From contig OZ035962.1 of assembly GCA_964034945.1 (NCBI GenBank), positions 90,813,650 through 90,877,649 of the forward strand: DNA of 64,000 nucleotides, read 5' to 3'. Origin of the DNA: Chrysopilus asiliformis (taxonomy: Eukaryota; Arthropoda; Insecta; Diptera; Rhagionidae). A program made the position numbers and the translations under genes. Under the pieces are notes generated by a model that was given only the letters and a program-made list of their open reading frames with translations, was not told where the DNA came from and did not search any database. This document shows positions 23,771 through 34,954 of this stretch, in pieces. How positions within the stretch are numbered: position 1 is the first letter of the stretch; every line of letters starts with the position of its first letter.

Positions 23771-25616
23771 CCTTTACGATACATCAGTATAAAAATCCTG
23801 AAAAGCAGCGTGAGGGAGACAGAAGGGGTCTGAAAGCTTAGTAATCAGCTTGAAGTATTTTATGAACAGATTTTTCTATCTAACATTTTTTCCTAATTAT
23901 TTTGATAGTGGTGGACATTTACGCCAATTTTGTAAGATTACCCAACAAAAAAATTTAAAAGCATTTAAAAACAAAATAAATCTTCCTTGAGTGCCAGATA
24001 ACTTATTAAGATGAGAATGTGTAAAAGATGACTGTTTACTGTTTTTCTTTTCTTGAAAACTTTATGTCGCCCTTAAAATATCTCAAGGGTGAAAAAAAAA
24101 TAAGATTTCCACCATCAAAATCTTCGAAGAAATCTCTCTTTTATATTCATACCTACTTGTTAAACAATGAAAATAATGATTTTCCGGGCTAAATCGAGAC
24201 AAGCAAAATGAGGTAAGATAACCCGGATGTAATTATCTCCACTGGACTTTAATTCTATTTTCATTTTCGGCCTTCGTTCCAAAGTTTATTGCCAAATCTA
24301 ACCACTAATTACCTTACCAATTGCAGGCTAGACGAATATTTTCAACTACCATTAAAGCGAGCCTCCGGGCGATTGTGCATGGGTTATTTGGGGTCAGAAA
24401 AGGGGAAAGAAATTATTATAAACGAATTGTAAACTACACACCATCGAGGGCTATCCTATTGACGCCCCGGGATATTTCGACTGCAAATAAATGGTTCTCC
24501 TGCACTAAGTCTCGGGACTTGCCCTCAACAGACTTTAATAACATTTGCCCATGAAGCCAGAATCAAGTTGCAAAATTGTAGGAAATGCACCATCTGCAAA
24601 CGGGTATCCTTAAAATCCACTTCGCTCTTTATCCTTTAGTGGCAAAGTTGTGTTTTGGCGTTTATTTGAATTGTATGACTAACGTCTCTTGAGGGAAAAT
24701 TTCACTTAGCCCAGTCGAGTGTTACACAGAAGTCACCCTGAAGGAATTTTGTAGAGATTTTTTTTTGTCATAACTTAGGAAGAAAGGGGTTAATTCCTAA
24801 TTTGATTTCATTTTGTGGTAGTAGTACCGTCCAGTCTCCTGTCAACGTAATCCTTTTGTAGCCGTAAATTTTGTTAGCTATTTTCAGTAAAAATTCGGTT
24901 TCGGAAATGAGAAAGTACTCTACATTCTACACACATTACAATGAAATTCTTGACGGTTTGTCTCAAATGGTAGGGACTTTGAAAATTAATAATGGATAAA
25001 TTTATTATAACAGAGAATTTGATGGTAGCTAAAGAATTTTCACAAGTATATATGGAACAGATGTAATTGATGGATGATTGATGAAAAGGGTTGCGTCAAA
25101 ATATTTTATGTCCCAAAGGGATTTCATCGTTGGCACTTATTCTGTTGTTTGCGGGTAATTTTCTTGAGTATTTCATTATGTTAATAATCCATGTTTATCA
25201 AAAGAAGGGAAAAGATTTCGAAAAGTTATTTCAAAGTCGTTCACTGAACGCTATAAAAAACATAATTTACATATCCATCATGAATTATAAATGGAATTTT
25301 TATGTCAACATTGTATTTTCGAAAGTTTTAACTAAATTCTAGGGGAGAAGAGTTTTCCAAATGAAACTGACATGAAAAATCTCAGACAGATAGAGAATGT
25401 TATGAAATAATTTCAGATATTTTGATGTACGTTGTGACATTGGAGTTATTGGAATTTTCGAAGTTAAAAATTCGTAATTTATCATTAAAAGTTTTTAATA
25501 CACGTGTAGGTATTCCCACGTTGGGGATATTAAGATCCAGTCCAACCAAATTATCCCCGAAAAGTTTTAAAATCACAAACTTCCCGGACAGTCACGTAAC
25601 TGAACGGTTATAACAA
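23771..25616. other. No gene seen
   Basis: AT-rich sequence. Frames at 24321-24554, 25091-25342 and 25422-25613 show no recognisable motif. Confidence 0.35.
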
Positions 25617-25659
25617 TTTACTGGTAATAAAGCAGTCTAATTCCTGAGGCTCTTTTCCC

Positions 25660-25870
25660 AGTAAAAATTTCGCTGGGAATCGGCAAAAAATTGCTGGGAT
25701 TTTAGAGTAAATTGAACTTTACTGTCTCGCCCAGTAAATTTTATTGGGGTCCCAGTAAAATTTACTAGGTTTCCAGTAAATTTTACTGGGAAGCACCCAG
25801 TAATTTTCTAAGATTCCAATATTTCCACTAATTTTCCCACATTTTTTTGAAATTACTGGGGTTCCGAGTA
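25660..25870. repeat. Left palindrome cluster
   Basis: Seven or more full or half copies of the CCCAGTAAA/TTTACTGGG palindrome, including CCAGTAAATTTTACTGGG at about 25771-25790. Copies are spaced irregularly and several are degenerate (GCTGGGAATCGG, ATTGGGGTCC). Confidence 0.75.
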
Positions 25871-26283
25871 AAGTCCCATGAAATTGATTGATACATTGCA
25901 CTTAAGTTAGGGCTGCCAACTTCTAAATGGATGAACAAATTAATTATTGATTTCAGACCTTTCTGGGATACCAACAATATATAAACAATAAAATTTATAT
26001 AAAATGATAAATGTTGCTTAAAGATGGCTGTTTCGAAATATTTGTAAAAAAAAACTTTCAAATCTCAAGGTTTTGTTACATTTTTGGTTATTTGGGACCT
26101 TTCTTTAAAGCTTCAAATTGGCCCCTAAGTACTAACTTTATAATGTCACGAATATGGTAATTTCATATTTTTCGGAAAATAATCGATTTTAACTAAAAAA
26201 AATTTAAAAATAAAAGTTTAAATTTTTTAAAAATAAGTACCACTGGCCACCCTAAAAAAAGTTCGTTTAAATATTAAATACTA

Positions 26284-26375
26284 CTGGGAGCCCCAGTAAA
26301 CTTTTATGGGATCCCAGTAAATTTTACTGTCATCCCAGTAAATTTTACTGTCATCCCATGAAATTTTACTGGGAG
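26284..26375. repeat. Proximal left palindrome array, about 22-bp period
   Basis: Three consecutive units of the form CCCAGTAAATTTTACTG plus TCAT, at a period of about 22 bp, preceded by degenerate copies. This is the most regular part of the palindrome set and lies about 85 bp upstream of the start codon of the gene. Confidence 0.8.
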
Positions 26376-26460
26376 TTTTAGTTAAACCGGCAAGTGCAAG
26401 ATTCAGCATCAGTATTTCAGTGAAAGTCGGTGAGACCAGTCAAGTGACTCATTCTATATA

Positions 26461-27011
26461 ATGTGCTCTACAAGTGAAGTTGCGGAATTGGCCAGATTTT
26501 TGAGAACCGAAGGAGTACAAGAAGAATTCATCCAGAAATTTTCCGGTAAGTAATTCCTTAAATTTCTTTTTTATGAAGTTCACTGTTAGCGATACTAATT
26601 TTTTAAGGTATTAAAGAAGCTACATTTATGGTTCAATTGAAAATTTGTTTTTACTTAATTATTTTTCAGAAAGACGAAGACATTCCAAATATCGTGTCAC
26701 ACCAGAATAATCCGCAGCCGTACCTCATTCTTCAGGGAACTCCACAGTTGGGCGGAACTTTTTATATGATCATTGAAAATAATCGAGTTTTCCTAGGAGA
26801 AAATTGCCTTCTTCATGCCGTAAGCATAATGTTGCAAAGCCACTACGTGTTTGGGTTAGAGTACGAGCCAACAAACAACAAATTTTTCAATTTTTTAGAA
26901 AATTACTTTTTTTTTATGAAAAGGCCCATTGTAGCGCCAAAAGTCTCAAAACTCTGTAATCAGTTAAATATTGTTAAAAAAATTCGGGTCAGCAATAAAT
27001 CATTAATTTGA
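26461..27011 (+). CDS. Two-exon SAM-like domain protein, 162 codons
   Basis: Exon 1 (26461-26545) and exon 2 (26608-27011) are separated by a 62-nt intron with donor GTAAGT and acceptor TACTAATTTTTTAAG. Joining them keeps one frame. The N-terminus (EVAELARFLRTEGVQEEF, then GIKEATFMVQLK) resembles the first and last helices of a SAM domain with the middle missing. The C-terminal half (PYLILQGTPQLGGTFYMII ... HYVFGLEYE ... FFNFLENY) resembles the C-terminal region of uncharacterised animal SAMD3-like proteins, which are usually several hundred residues long. If so, this is an internally shortened version that kept its frame. The start is the first ATG after the palindrome array, with TATATA just before it. 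Function is unknown. Transposon cargo or a domesticated adaptor are both possible. Confidence 0.5.
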
Positions 27012-27083
27012 ATTGATGTGTAATGATGGTTTTTTTAATTATTTTATTAGTATAATGTTTTTTTTGCAGGCTTTTCGGTTGGA

Positions 27084-27375
27084 CATCCCAATAAAATTTA
27101 CTGGGGTCCTAGTAAAAGAAATCTCGAGATTTACTGTCGGCCCAGTAAAGTTTACTCGGACCTCCCAATAAAATTTACTGGGGTCCGAGTAAAAATAACC
27201 TCGAAATTTACTGCCACCCCAGTAAAATTTACTGTGATTCCGAGTATTTTCCATCTTTCCAGATTGGAATTTGTTCGAGGATAAAAACGTCACTTTTACT
27301 GGGAGCAAATAGTAAATTCAATTTACTGGGAAATTTTACTGGGTTCCCAGTGACTGAGTTTTTACTGGGATCCCA
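27084..27375. repeat. Right palindrome array
   Basis: At least ten full or half copies of the palindrome, spaced about 20-45 bp, such as CCCAATAAAATTTACTGGGG (twice), CCCAGTAAAATTTACTG and CCCAGTAAAGTTTACTCGG. It starts about 75 bp after the stop codon of the SAM-like gene, mirroring the left side. Confidence 0.8.
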
Positions 27376-27679
27376 GCAAAAAAAGAATTAGAGTGAGGTC
27401 ATAGTTTTCTAAGAACATATGTATTCCAGTCGTCCTTGATAAAATACGCCGCAGGCAAAATTTATTCTTACTTACTTTGGAAATCTCTCACGCAGATACA
27501 GATTTTGTCACTACATTCAATCCGGGACAATTAATCGGTTGGACAGGGATAGGGCAAAGTAAAGCTTTTAATGCCTCGAAGTTAATCCAAAAATACTCAA
27601 CAGGGCAAAGCGGTGCTTGCGGCAAAAACTGTATCCTACGCCTCTCCGATTTTCTAAAACACCTTAATGTGAATTCTGT

Positions 27680-27760
27680 TTAGAGTATGATTTTACATAA
27701 GCGTTCCATACATCAAAATTCAGTCGGACCTCTCCTTCCCCCTCTCCCATAAACATTAAA
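27680..27760 (+). repeat. Fragment of family B element
   Basis: TTAGAGTATGATTTTACATA, then CCATACATCAAAATTCAGTC and CCTTCCCCCTCTCCCATA match the 3' half of family B copy 1 (36660-36750). It is cut off by the family A copy that follows immediately. Confidence 0.6.
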
Positions 27761-27896
27761 TTTTTATACCCGTATGGTGAAACCAAAGGGTATATTAGAT
27801 TTGCCTTACCGTTTGTAACGCCAAGATCCCGTCATCACACACAAAAATGAATTACACCAGTGTGTTTAGAATGATAAAAATAATTAATTTCTCCAT

Positions 27897-27953
27897 GTCC
27901 GTCCGTCTGTCTGTCTGTCCGTCCGTCTGTCTGTCTGTCCGTCTGTCTGTCTG
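27897..27953 (+). repeat. (GTCY)n array in family A copy 3
   Basis: Fourteen tetramers, mixed GTCC and GTCT. Confidence 0.9.
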
Positions 27954-28102
27954 TGGCGCGGATTTCGGGCACACGGATTGAGCTAGAGACTTTAAATTTT
28001 GCGCAGATTCGTTTTTCGTAAAATGCGAGGCTAAGTTCGTTAATGGGCAAAAATGGACTATTAGGGGGGGTACCCCCCATACGAACGAAAACGGTTTTTT
28101 GT

Positions 28103-28585
28103 TATTATGTTTTTCGCAGGCTTCTCGGTCAGTGGATTGGGGTGAAATAAAAAAATTTGTTTTTTATTCTCAATTCCCAACGTTTCGGTTTTATTTTAAA
28201 CCATCTTCAGGGGAAAAAACTACAAAAAAATCCTTTTTAAATGTTGATTATTTTACATAATATTGACTAGTCAAAACTTACATGAGTTTAAATGAACTAT
28301 GGGCGAGTATTTATGTTTACGTGTTGATTGTTATAGCAAATTTTCATCTGGTCAAGAAGTTATTGTCAAGAAGTTAAAATAATAAATAATTAAACAAATA
28401 AATAAAAATAAATAACATAAAAAACGGATGGTTCTACAAATACTGTACGGAAAAAATATTTGACTAGTCGTTTGAAGTTTAGTTAGTAGGAAGTACGATA
28501 ACGGTTATTTTTAACGTTTTCTTTTTAAAGTTTTGGTTTTTTAGCTTTTGGTTCGTTGTGTTGGGATTTTGATTTTCTTTTTCTC
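28103..28585 (+). mobile_element. Retrotransposed insert with target duplication, possibly Penelope-like
   Basis: The insert is bracketed by AAAACGGTTTTTTGT on the left (28088-28102) and AAAACGGTTTTTGT on the right (28586-28599), a duplication of about 14 bp that matches one site of the interrupted family A copy. A duplication of this length indicates target-primed retrotransposition. Inside, CAACGTTTCGG and ACCATCTTCAGG occur close together (28179-28210). I have seen such pairs near ends of Penelope-like and related elements, but that link is from memory. No coding sequence is present. Confidence 0.5.
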
Positions 28586-28822
28586 AAAACGGTTTTTGTG
28601 AATATCTCGAAAACGGTGCATCTTATCAAAAAACTGCAAGAACAAAAGCTACATAAAACTTCCACACATCAAAATCCGATTGGAATAAATTTAAAAAAAT
28701 TTTACTGGAAAGTTTGACTTCAAAGTGGAGTTTTGGTACGACTGTCCGAATTTTGATACGAATATCACCATACGGGTTTTCAATAATTGCAAGATTGGCA
28801 ATTATAGCTTTTGTTATGTTTT

Positions 28823-28890
28823 CATAGAAATTTTGTCTCTCCTCATATAGAGTATTTGAGGATTGGCCCCTGGCAATTGTAGCCTTTCTT
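28823..28890 (+). repeat. 3'-end fragment of family B element
   Basis: CATATAGAGTATTTGAGG followed by ATTGGCCCCTGGCAATTG corresponds to the subterminal motif and 3' stem of family B. It abuts the 3' end of family A copy 3. Confidence 0.6.
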
Positions 28891-31068
28891 ATGTTTTTAA
28901 TCAAGGCTTCTTCATTTTTTTTTATTTTTCACGGATCTTTTTTAGTTGCGGTTTTTCAATTTTTTTTTCTTTTTTCACAAATTTTGTTTCCACTATTTAT
29001 GGCACGTGAAAAGCGTTAATTTTCCTTTAAGACTCTGTTGCATTTTCACATTTTCTTGCTAGTAAGTGTTCACAAAAATCTTGAAAAAAAATTAACATTA
29101 ATATATTTTTCTCCTTGCTTTAAAGTTATTTTCATTACACAAGGTTCTACTTGAATTTCACAATATTCCACATTTTTAAATTCTAGGCATTGTTTTGATC
29201 TCCTATAAATTCTCAATTAATAATCACCATAAATTTTATAATTTTTGTATTCATTCAAATTTGAATATCATGAATTTATTCATCTGCCACTTCTGTCGCT
29301 CCAATAAAGAATCCCAGCATCCCCAAGTATCAAAAAAACCCCCCTCAAACGTTCAGCCATAAGAGATAGCAGATCTCAAAGGTTATACGACATTTTGTTA
29401 TAGGCAATGTAAATCACCCTCTTATGTGTGAGATAACGGGCCCCTCAATCAAATTTGATTCTATTTTATTCATTTTTTTTATTTTCTTAGGAAATCAGGA
29501 TGATTTTAAACAACAAATATGATTTTAGATTATACGATTTCTGATAACGAGAAGGAGATTGAAGCATAAATGTGTAATGCCTCGATAACAAATTCAAGGA
29601 AATTGAATTGCTGTCAACTCAGCGACACGCTTTTCCCCTCCCGGTATTTTCCGACAGGATTTTTCCAATCGTTTTACAACAGCTTGTGGCATGAATGGCA
29701 GCCAAGAGTCAGAGTTGTCGAGAAAAATATCTTTCGCCTAATGTTGAGTGTGTTTTTCGTATGTAGCTGTGAGATATTATCTACCATCTTCTCGCTTAAC
29801 ATTCTTACGTCATGGAGCATTTTCATAAAAGTTTTTTTTCCCCAAAAAGTGGAATTGATAAGGCGATCTAATGATTTAACTTTCCATGCGATAGATCACA
29901 TTGTTGTCTATCTCTACTTAAAAGAACGATGATTTCTTCTTGATAATAATGACATCCATAAAGTTCGGATTTCTTGACTTCCTACTTTTGTTGCTATTTA
30001 TGCTATAAAAAGAACACAGATTTACAGATAGACAGGCAGGTTATGGATAGAATTGAAGTATGAAGATGGCGCTGGAGAATGGGCCAGGAATATGGAAAAT
30101 TCAATTTATTTCGGTATGGCGATCAACGAACTCATCCCCAATATCATCATTAAGGGGTGAATTCTAGTCCAGACATACTTCTCCTTCAAATATATTCAAG
30201 ACAATAATGAATTTTTCCGCCGCTGATTCTCAGAAAATAAACTTTTCATGGGGATTTTTTTTTCTGAAAGAAAAGCGAATGTCAATGCGACCAAACAAAT
30301 CGGAAAGCAATTAAATGTTTACGGCCGAGTAAATTGCTGCTTTAGCAAAAAAAAAAAAGTTGCTACTTCTATTCCAATTGGAAGGCCATCTTCAAGATCA
30401 CGAGCTTGTGATACTCAACTTTGGGAATTGCGGCATGTTAAGGGACTTTCGTACAATTTTTATGATTATAGGACGAAATAAGACTCACTCCCATACGTCA
30501 TCATTTTTATGTTTCGTTCCTGGAGGTATCACATCAGAGGGAATAATTTTCTATTACACAATTTAAAAATTTATGTCTGCAGTGTAGAATGTGTGTTAGG
30601 ACTTTTTAGGGGAAGATCAGATTAGGTGAATTGAGTTGCAAATGTCGAAAAAGGGCTTTAGATTCGTCTAAAAATTTGCATATATAAAGAAAGACACTTT
30701 TATCGGCAACAATTTTTTTTGTAATCTTCGCCGATTTTCAAAAAAATATCTGATTTTTTTTAAATTTTCTTTTTTTTTCTTGACTTGTATCTTGCGAATG
30801 ATTTGTCATAGATAGAGGATATGGATATCACGATCCAATAAAATTGAATAAAGTTTTCACTAAAAAGTATGGCGAACAAAGTTCACACAAAGTTTCCCAC
30901 AACATAGGAAAAATTCCGGAAAATTCCAGGAAGAAATACCCACCGATTTAATGGAATTTTGGCTAGATGTCAAATTCAAATAGCGATATAATTAATCAAT
31001 CTGAGGACATAAAAGTGGCAACTCTCTGCGGAGAAACTGTAAAAAAACTGTAATTTTTTTTAAATACT
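28891..31068. other. No gene seen
   Basis: AT-rich with many T runs. A plus-strand frame of 120 codons at 29570-29932 has no recognisable domain and I do not annotate it. No element ends found. Confidence 0.4.
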
Positions 31069-31561
31069 CAGGGTATTCACAGTCCTCTTTTAAATTGCGA
31101 GTAATTTTACCGCTCGGTAATTCAGTCAAATTTAACAGATTTTTACCGAGACGGTAACTTGGTTCATGTAAAAATGAATTACCGGATTCGGCAATTGTAG
31201 ACATGCCTTGAGTCGTGTTTTCCGGCCCGGTTATTCGGTATCAAGAATCAACCTCGAGTGGCGCTAGTAACGTTTTTAGTTGTCAAATTTTCTCGCTGGT
31301 TTTTTGTTGATCTCATCGGACTGCAAATTTTCTCAATTTTGTTAGCCATTGCCACAATAGAAATTCAAAAGAATACATCAAACATGGATTTAAAGGTATG
31401 TCTGTAAATCAAATTCGCAGTTCATGATTTGGTCACGTATCCAATAAAAGCGCTGTTCTCAAATCTGTGCTGTGGGATGTTCACAGCAGAATATTTTCAG
31501 TCTTTTAATATTACCGAAAACACCGAATACCCAAAATTAAAAGAGGACTGTGAATACCCTG
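31069..31561. mobile_element. Inverted-repeat DNA element of about 490 bp
   Basis: Terminal inverted repeats of about 25 bp begin CAGGGTATTCACAGTCCTC on both sides and continue TTTTAA. The flanking ACT on both sides may be a 3-bp duplication. CAGGG ends would suit hAT, but an 8-bp duplication is not visible. Its end resembles that of the element at 52000-52683 (AGGGTATTCACA), so the two may be related. No coding capacity. Confidence 0.6.
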
Positions 31562-31839
31562 ACTGTTTTTAAAAATGTATAGTTCGTGAACGGTCATCAA
31601 GATATAAATAAATTTTCAAGGGGATGCGAAAAAATATGTTAGAGTAAATTTTTCACGGAAACGAAAAATTTCAGGAAATTCGAGGAAAAATTATTTTCTT
31701 ACTCAAAGATTTCCCTAAAACTTTTCTTCGTAAATGGTAATTCCAATAATATCAGCCGAAGACATAAAAGAGGCACCTCAAACTCCCCACAAATTTACTC
31801 ACAATTACCCAGAAATTTTTAATGAGATTTTCACAAAAC

Positions 31840-32620
31840 TAGTTTTGGTGGTTTTCAGATATGAATTTTATTTTCTTTTGCTATGGAAAGAAAGTATTGT
31901 ATTCATGACGGAGGCAGACTCGAGAACGGGGGCGGATTGAAATTTTCTGATCAGTACGAAATCTGTTTCAGGTAAAATTACGAAAGTTCTGTCGGTCTGT
32001 TGGTCTGTCGGTCTGTTGGTCTGTCGGTCTGTCGGTCTGTCGGTCTGTCGGTTTGTCGGTCTGTCGGTCTGTCGGTCTGTCGGTCTGTCGGTCTGTCGGT
32101 CTGTCGGTCTGTCGGTCTGTCGGTCTGTCGGTCTGTCGGTCTGTCGGTCTGTCGGTCTGTCGGTCTGTCGGTCTGTCGGTCTGTCGGTCTGTCGGTCTGT
32201 CGGTCTGTCGGTCTGTCGATCTGTCAGTCTGTCAGTCGGTCTCGCAGCCCAAAAAAGTCGCGAACGCGTTGAGCTAGTGACTTAAAATTTTTTGTAAATT
32301 AGTTTTACGAAAATCGTAGTGTCCTATGAACTTTTAGAAAAGCAACGTTGGCTATCAAGGACACCGCCCATGCAATTTTTTCGAAAAAATACAGTTTTTT
32401 GAATATTTCTCGAAACCTATGCACTTTCAAGAAAAAATTACTATAACAAAATTTAAAGACTATAAAAATTTTTACATTTTTTGCTTTCACACTTTTTACG
32501 TATCTCGTACGGTTCTCGACATAAATTTTTTTAAAAAAAGGTTTTTTTTTCAAAATTTTTGGGAAACTGCGATTTTGAAAAAAAAAATCACACATTTTTG
32601 CGAATTGCCAACTAACGGCT
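31840..32620 (+). mobile_element. DINE-1-like element, family C copy 1
   Basis: It shares a 5' block (TTTTGCTATGGAAAG, GTATTGTATTCATGACGG, GATCAGTACGAAATC), an internal GTCY array and a 3' block (GAGCTAGTGACTTAAAATTT, TACGTATCTCGTACGGTTCTCG) with copies at 39.0, 45.2 and 60.9 kb. The order 5' block, array, GAGCTAGxGACTTxAAATTT is the same as in families A and B. I could not define exact ends or a stem-loop. Confidence 0.55.
31990..32242 (+). repeat. Homogeneous 8-bp array (GTCGGTCT)n
   Basis: About 30 units of GTCGGTCT, nearly perfect from 32059 to 32218. Unlike the irregular GTCC/GTCT arrays of family A, it is a regular octamer with GTCG alternating with GTCT. Three long frames here are artefacts. 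Confidence 0.95.
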
Positions 32621-33921
32621 TTTAAAAAAAATAATAAAGGGGAAGAATTAAAGATATGAAAAAAATGTGTTGTTCCACTCTAAATAATGGAAAAAAATCG
32701 TACTTGAACCCACTTAATATCCATTATCTCACTAATTGTAAAAGACTTATTTTGTGAAAAACACGTTCTTTTCCATAATAGTTTCTTACAAATCTTCCGA
32801 GTATTTTGCTATTCAAACAAATTGTAAAATTGGACTTTTCCCGATCATTCTCTATATTTTCATTTCTTTCCACACACAAGGTTTCTTGAATAAAAAACAA
32901 AATGAAATGAAAAACATTAAAAAAAAACTGGCTGAAAAACGAAAGGAAATTCTTAACAAAATGAAAAGAGAAAAAAAAACATTCAAGATTCGTAAAAAGT
33001 TTCTTGACTTTTGTTCTGATTTTCTTGAAACATTTTATCTCTATATAGCCATCGTTTTCTTTTTGTTGACGTTGACGTCGTCGTTGCTGTTACCATTTTC
33101 CAACTTTCCATTGAATTTTCTTTCTGCGGTCAGGATACTGATGCATGAAGCGAAAATAACATGACGGTGGCGCGGTTATCAACTTCTCAGGTGATGCAAG
33201 GCTATCAGGAATTATATGCAAATTTTCGTCCTTATAGATAGAACAGTGTTGGGAGAATCGAAACAGCACGAAACAGAGAAAAGGAAGAATCAACCAAATA
33301 TAGAAAATCTCACTTTGGAATGAAGGACCCAGTATAAGAAGGATCCAGCGAACCAAGAAACGTTATCAACATCGGCATCAACCTACAAGTAGTATAGAGC
33401 GAACCAAAGTCAAGGGAAAAAAATCATAAACGACTAAACGAACGAAAAGAGAGAAATAAGAAAATCACCAGGAAATAAGGGGAAAACGAAGAAAAATTGG
33501 ATACAATATTGAATTTAATGTACAAAATGAATTTCAGATAAATTTTGTGTTTTCTTATTTTAGTCTGATGTTTTTCCATCAACATCAATGTTTTTCTTGT
33601 TTTTATTCCTTTTTACACTTGGATATTTTTTTGTTCATCTTAGCTTTGGATATTTTGTGTATTTTCAAGTGAATTTTTCGTTTATTGGGTCAGAAATAAT
33701 GTAAAATTTTAAAAGCCTTTTCGAAGCATAATTTATTCCATTTAACTTTCGCGAAATCAAATAAAGTAATAATTTGGTTTAGATAATTAAGTTTTCTTTT
33801 ATTGTGATTACGTACACACAGAAAAATTCAGTGTGAATTTGACTCCAAAAGTATCTCAATAGGACGGTTGGATAACTCTGATTTTTGTCCATTTGAACGA
33901 ACAACAGATAAAAAAAAATAA
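32621..33921. other. No gene seen
   Basis: AT-rich. A plus-strand frame at 32754-33164 (136 codons, Lys/Phe-rich, one hydrophobic stretch) looks like low-complexity translation, not a conserved protein. Confidence 0.35.
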
Positions 33922-34257
33922 TAGGGGAGACTGGGGTGTTCTGGACCGCATTTTCATTTTGGCTAAAAAATCGTAAAAAAATAACTTTTTCTGAAAATTT
34001 CAAAGCTTGAATTTGTAGTACGATAAATAAACTCTCTTTGGGTCACAGCAGTTCGGTCAAATTGTATTAAATTATACAAGTTTTATCAGTTGGCGCAAAA
34101 ATGTCGTTTTTGCGATTTTGAAAAATCTCGGGGTATTGTGGACCACTTTGTAAATCGATTAAAAATGGAAAAATGTGATAGACAAACTTTTTTTTTTGAT
34201 TCATATATTTATTATATAACAGACAAAGTGAAATGAAGTGAAAAATTGCAATGAAAA

Positions 34258-34590
34258 TCAGTCCGAAACGCAATGTTCGCAAGTCCAGTAACTTGCAGTC
34301 ATTCCGGAGCATCCCAAGTGAACAGCTCGATCGCACACGTTGCAATGGATGGTATTTCGGCGGTTCATTTTTTTTGGCATATTTTTCTTACAAATTATGC
34401 AGAAATCGATGTATTCTTCCACCTCACAATAGGTTTAAGATGGTTGTTTCTTCTGTGATGTCTTCGATTTGACACGATCTTTTTGCTTTTTCGATTATGG
34501 TTTATCACCTTTTGTCTCCAATCTCTTTCGCTTCATATCAGCCTTCTCACGAAGGTCATTTACATCCTCTGGCGATGTCAAAACCGGGTT
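34258..34590 (-). pseudogene. Pogo-like transposase C-terminus with PHD-like finger
   Basis: The last 58 codons before the TGA at 34258-34260 read through a zinc-finger pattern. CIIC is followed by IHCNVCDRAVHLGC and then WTCEHC, giving C-x2-C, H-C-x2-C, H-x2-C and C-x2-C ligands. Insect pogo (CENP-B/DDE_1-type) transposases commonly end in such a finger. Just upstream in the same frame is a TAA. A Lys/Gln-rich linker (DRVKSKTSQKKQPS) reads in the same frame up to that stop, and a charged segment (LREKADMKRKRLE) lies further upstream, again with stops. The DNA-binding and catalytic domains are absent. Family assignment is from the finger plus the TA-flanked ends. Confidence 0.6.
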
Positions 34591-34639
34591 AAGCTTTTTG
34601 TCTACATTTTAGAATACGAAGAAAACCGGAAAGAACTTA

Positions 34640-34954
34640 AAAACTTTTTAATGGGTCTACATATGTTGGGGCTAGACCCACGACGAACATCTATGACAAA
34701 TTTCAGGCCAATCGGTTCAGTAGTTTCCCCGCGAAAGGGTAACATAGAGGGAAAACTAAGTTTCGAAATCACTTTACCCCCTCCCCTTACTCCCCCCACC
34801 CCTCGCGCTCCTTTTCCGTATGCCTATGTTGGAACCAGAACTACCACAGACACTCATGCCAAATTTCAAGTCAATCGGTTCAGCCGTTCTCGCGTGAAAG
34901 AGGAACAGACAGACAGGCAGACATACACCAACTCATTTTTATATATTAGTATGA
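34640..34954 (-). mobile_element. Helitron (family of 39.4 kb copy), inside the pogo element
   Basis: On the minus strand the 5' end is TC-ATACTAATATATAAAAATGAG, ending at 34954. The body matches the 39429-39911 copy (GGTTCCAACATAGGCATACG, CGGGGAAACTACTGAACCG, TTTTTAATGGGTCTA). The 3' end with hairpin and CTAG is lost or degenerate near 34585-34640. Confidence 0.65.

Larger units (their letters stand above)
25636..27386 (+). mobile_element. Putative transposon with palindrome arrays and a SAM-like gene
   Basis: A 1.75-kb region bounded by clusters of the palindrome CCCAGTAAAATTTACTGGG and its variants. They lie at 25660-25870 and 26284-26375 on the left and at 27084-27375 on the right, with a two-exon gene between. 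The outermost sequences show a short inverted similarity (TCTAATTC at 25637, complement GAATTAGA at about 27385). The palindromes would then be subterminal transposase-binding repeats. No transposase is present and no duplication could be fixed, so this is inference from symmetry. Confidence 0.45.
27761..28820 (+). mobile_element. DINE-1/HINE-like element, family A copy 3, interrupted
   Basis: Full-length copy: ACCCGTATGGTG at 27768-27779, GTCY array (27897-27953), conserved 3' half, inverted motif CACCATACGGGT at 28766-28777, and a stem-loop with one mismatch (AATTGCAAGATTGGCAATT). The 3' half is split by an insert of about 483 bp (28103-28585), across which the family consensus resumes exactly. 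Confidence 0.75.

Noticed and set aside
29570..29932. 120-codon plus-strand frame
   Set aside because: No recognisable motif, no support from neighbouring exons, and length is within chance for this much sequence.
32754..33164. 136-codon Lys- and Phe-rich frame with a hydrophobic segment
   Set aside because: Composition is what AT-rich DNA gives by chance. No domain, splice or promoter evidence.
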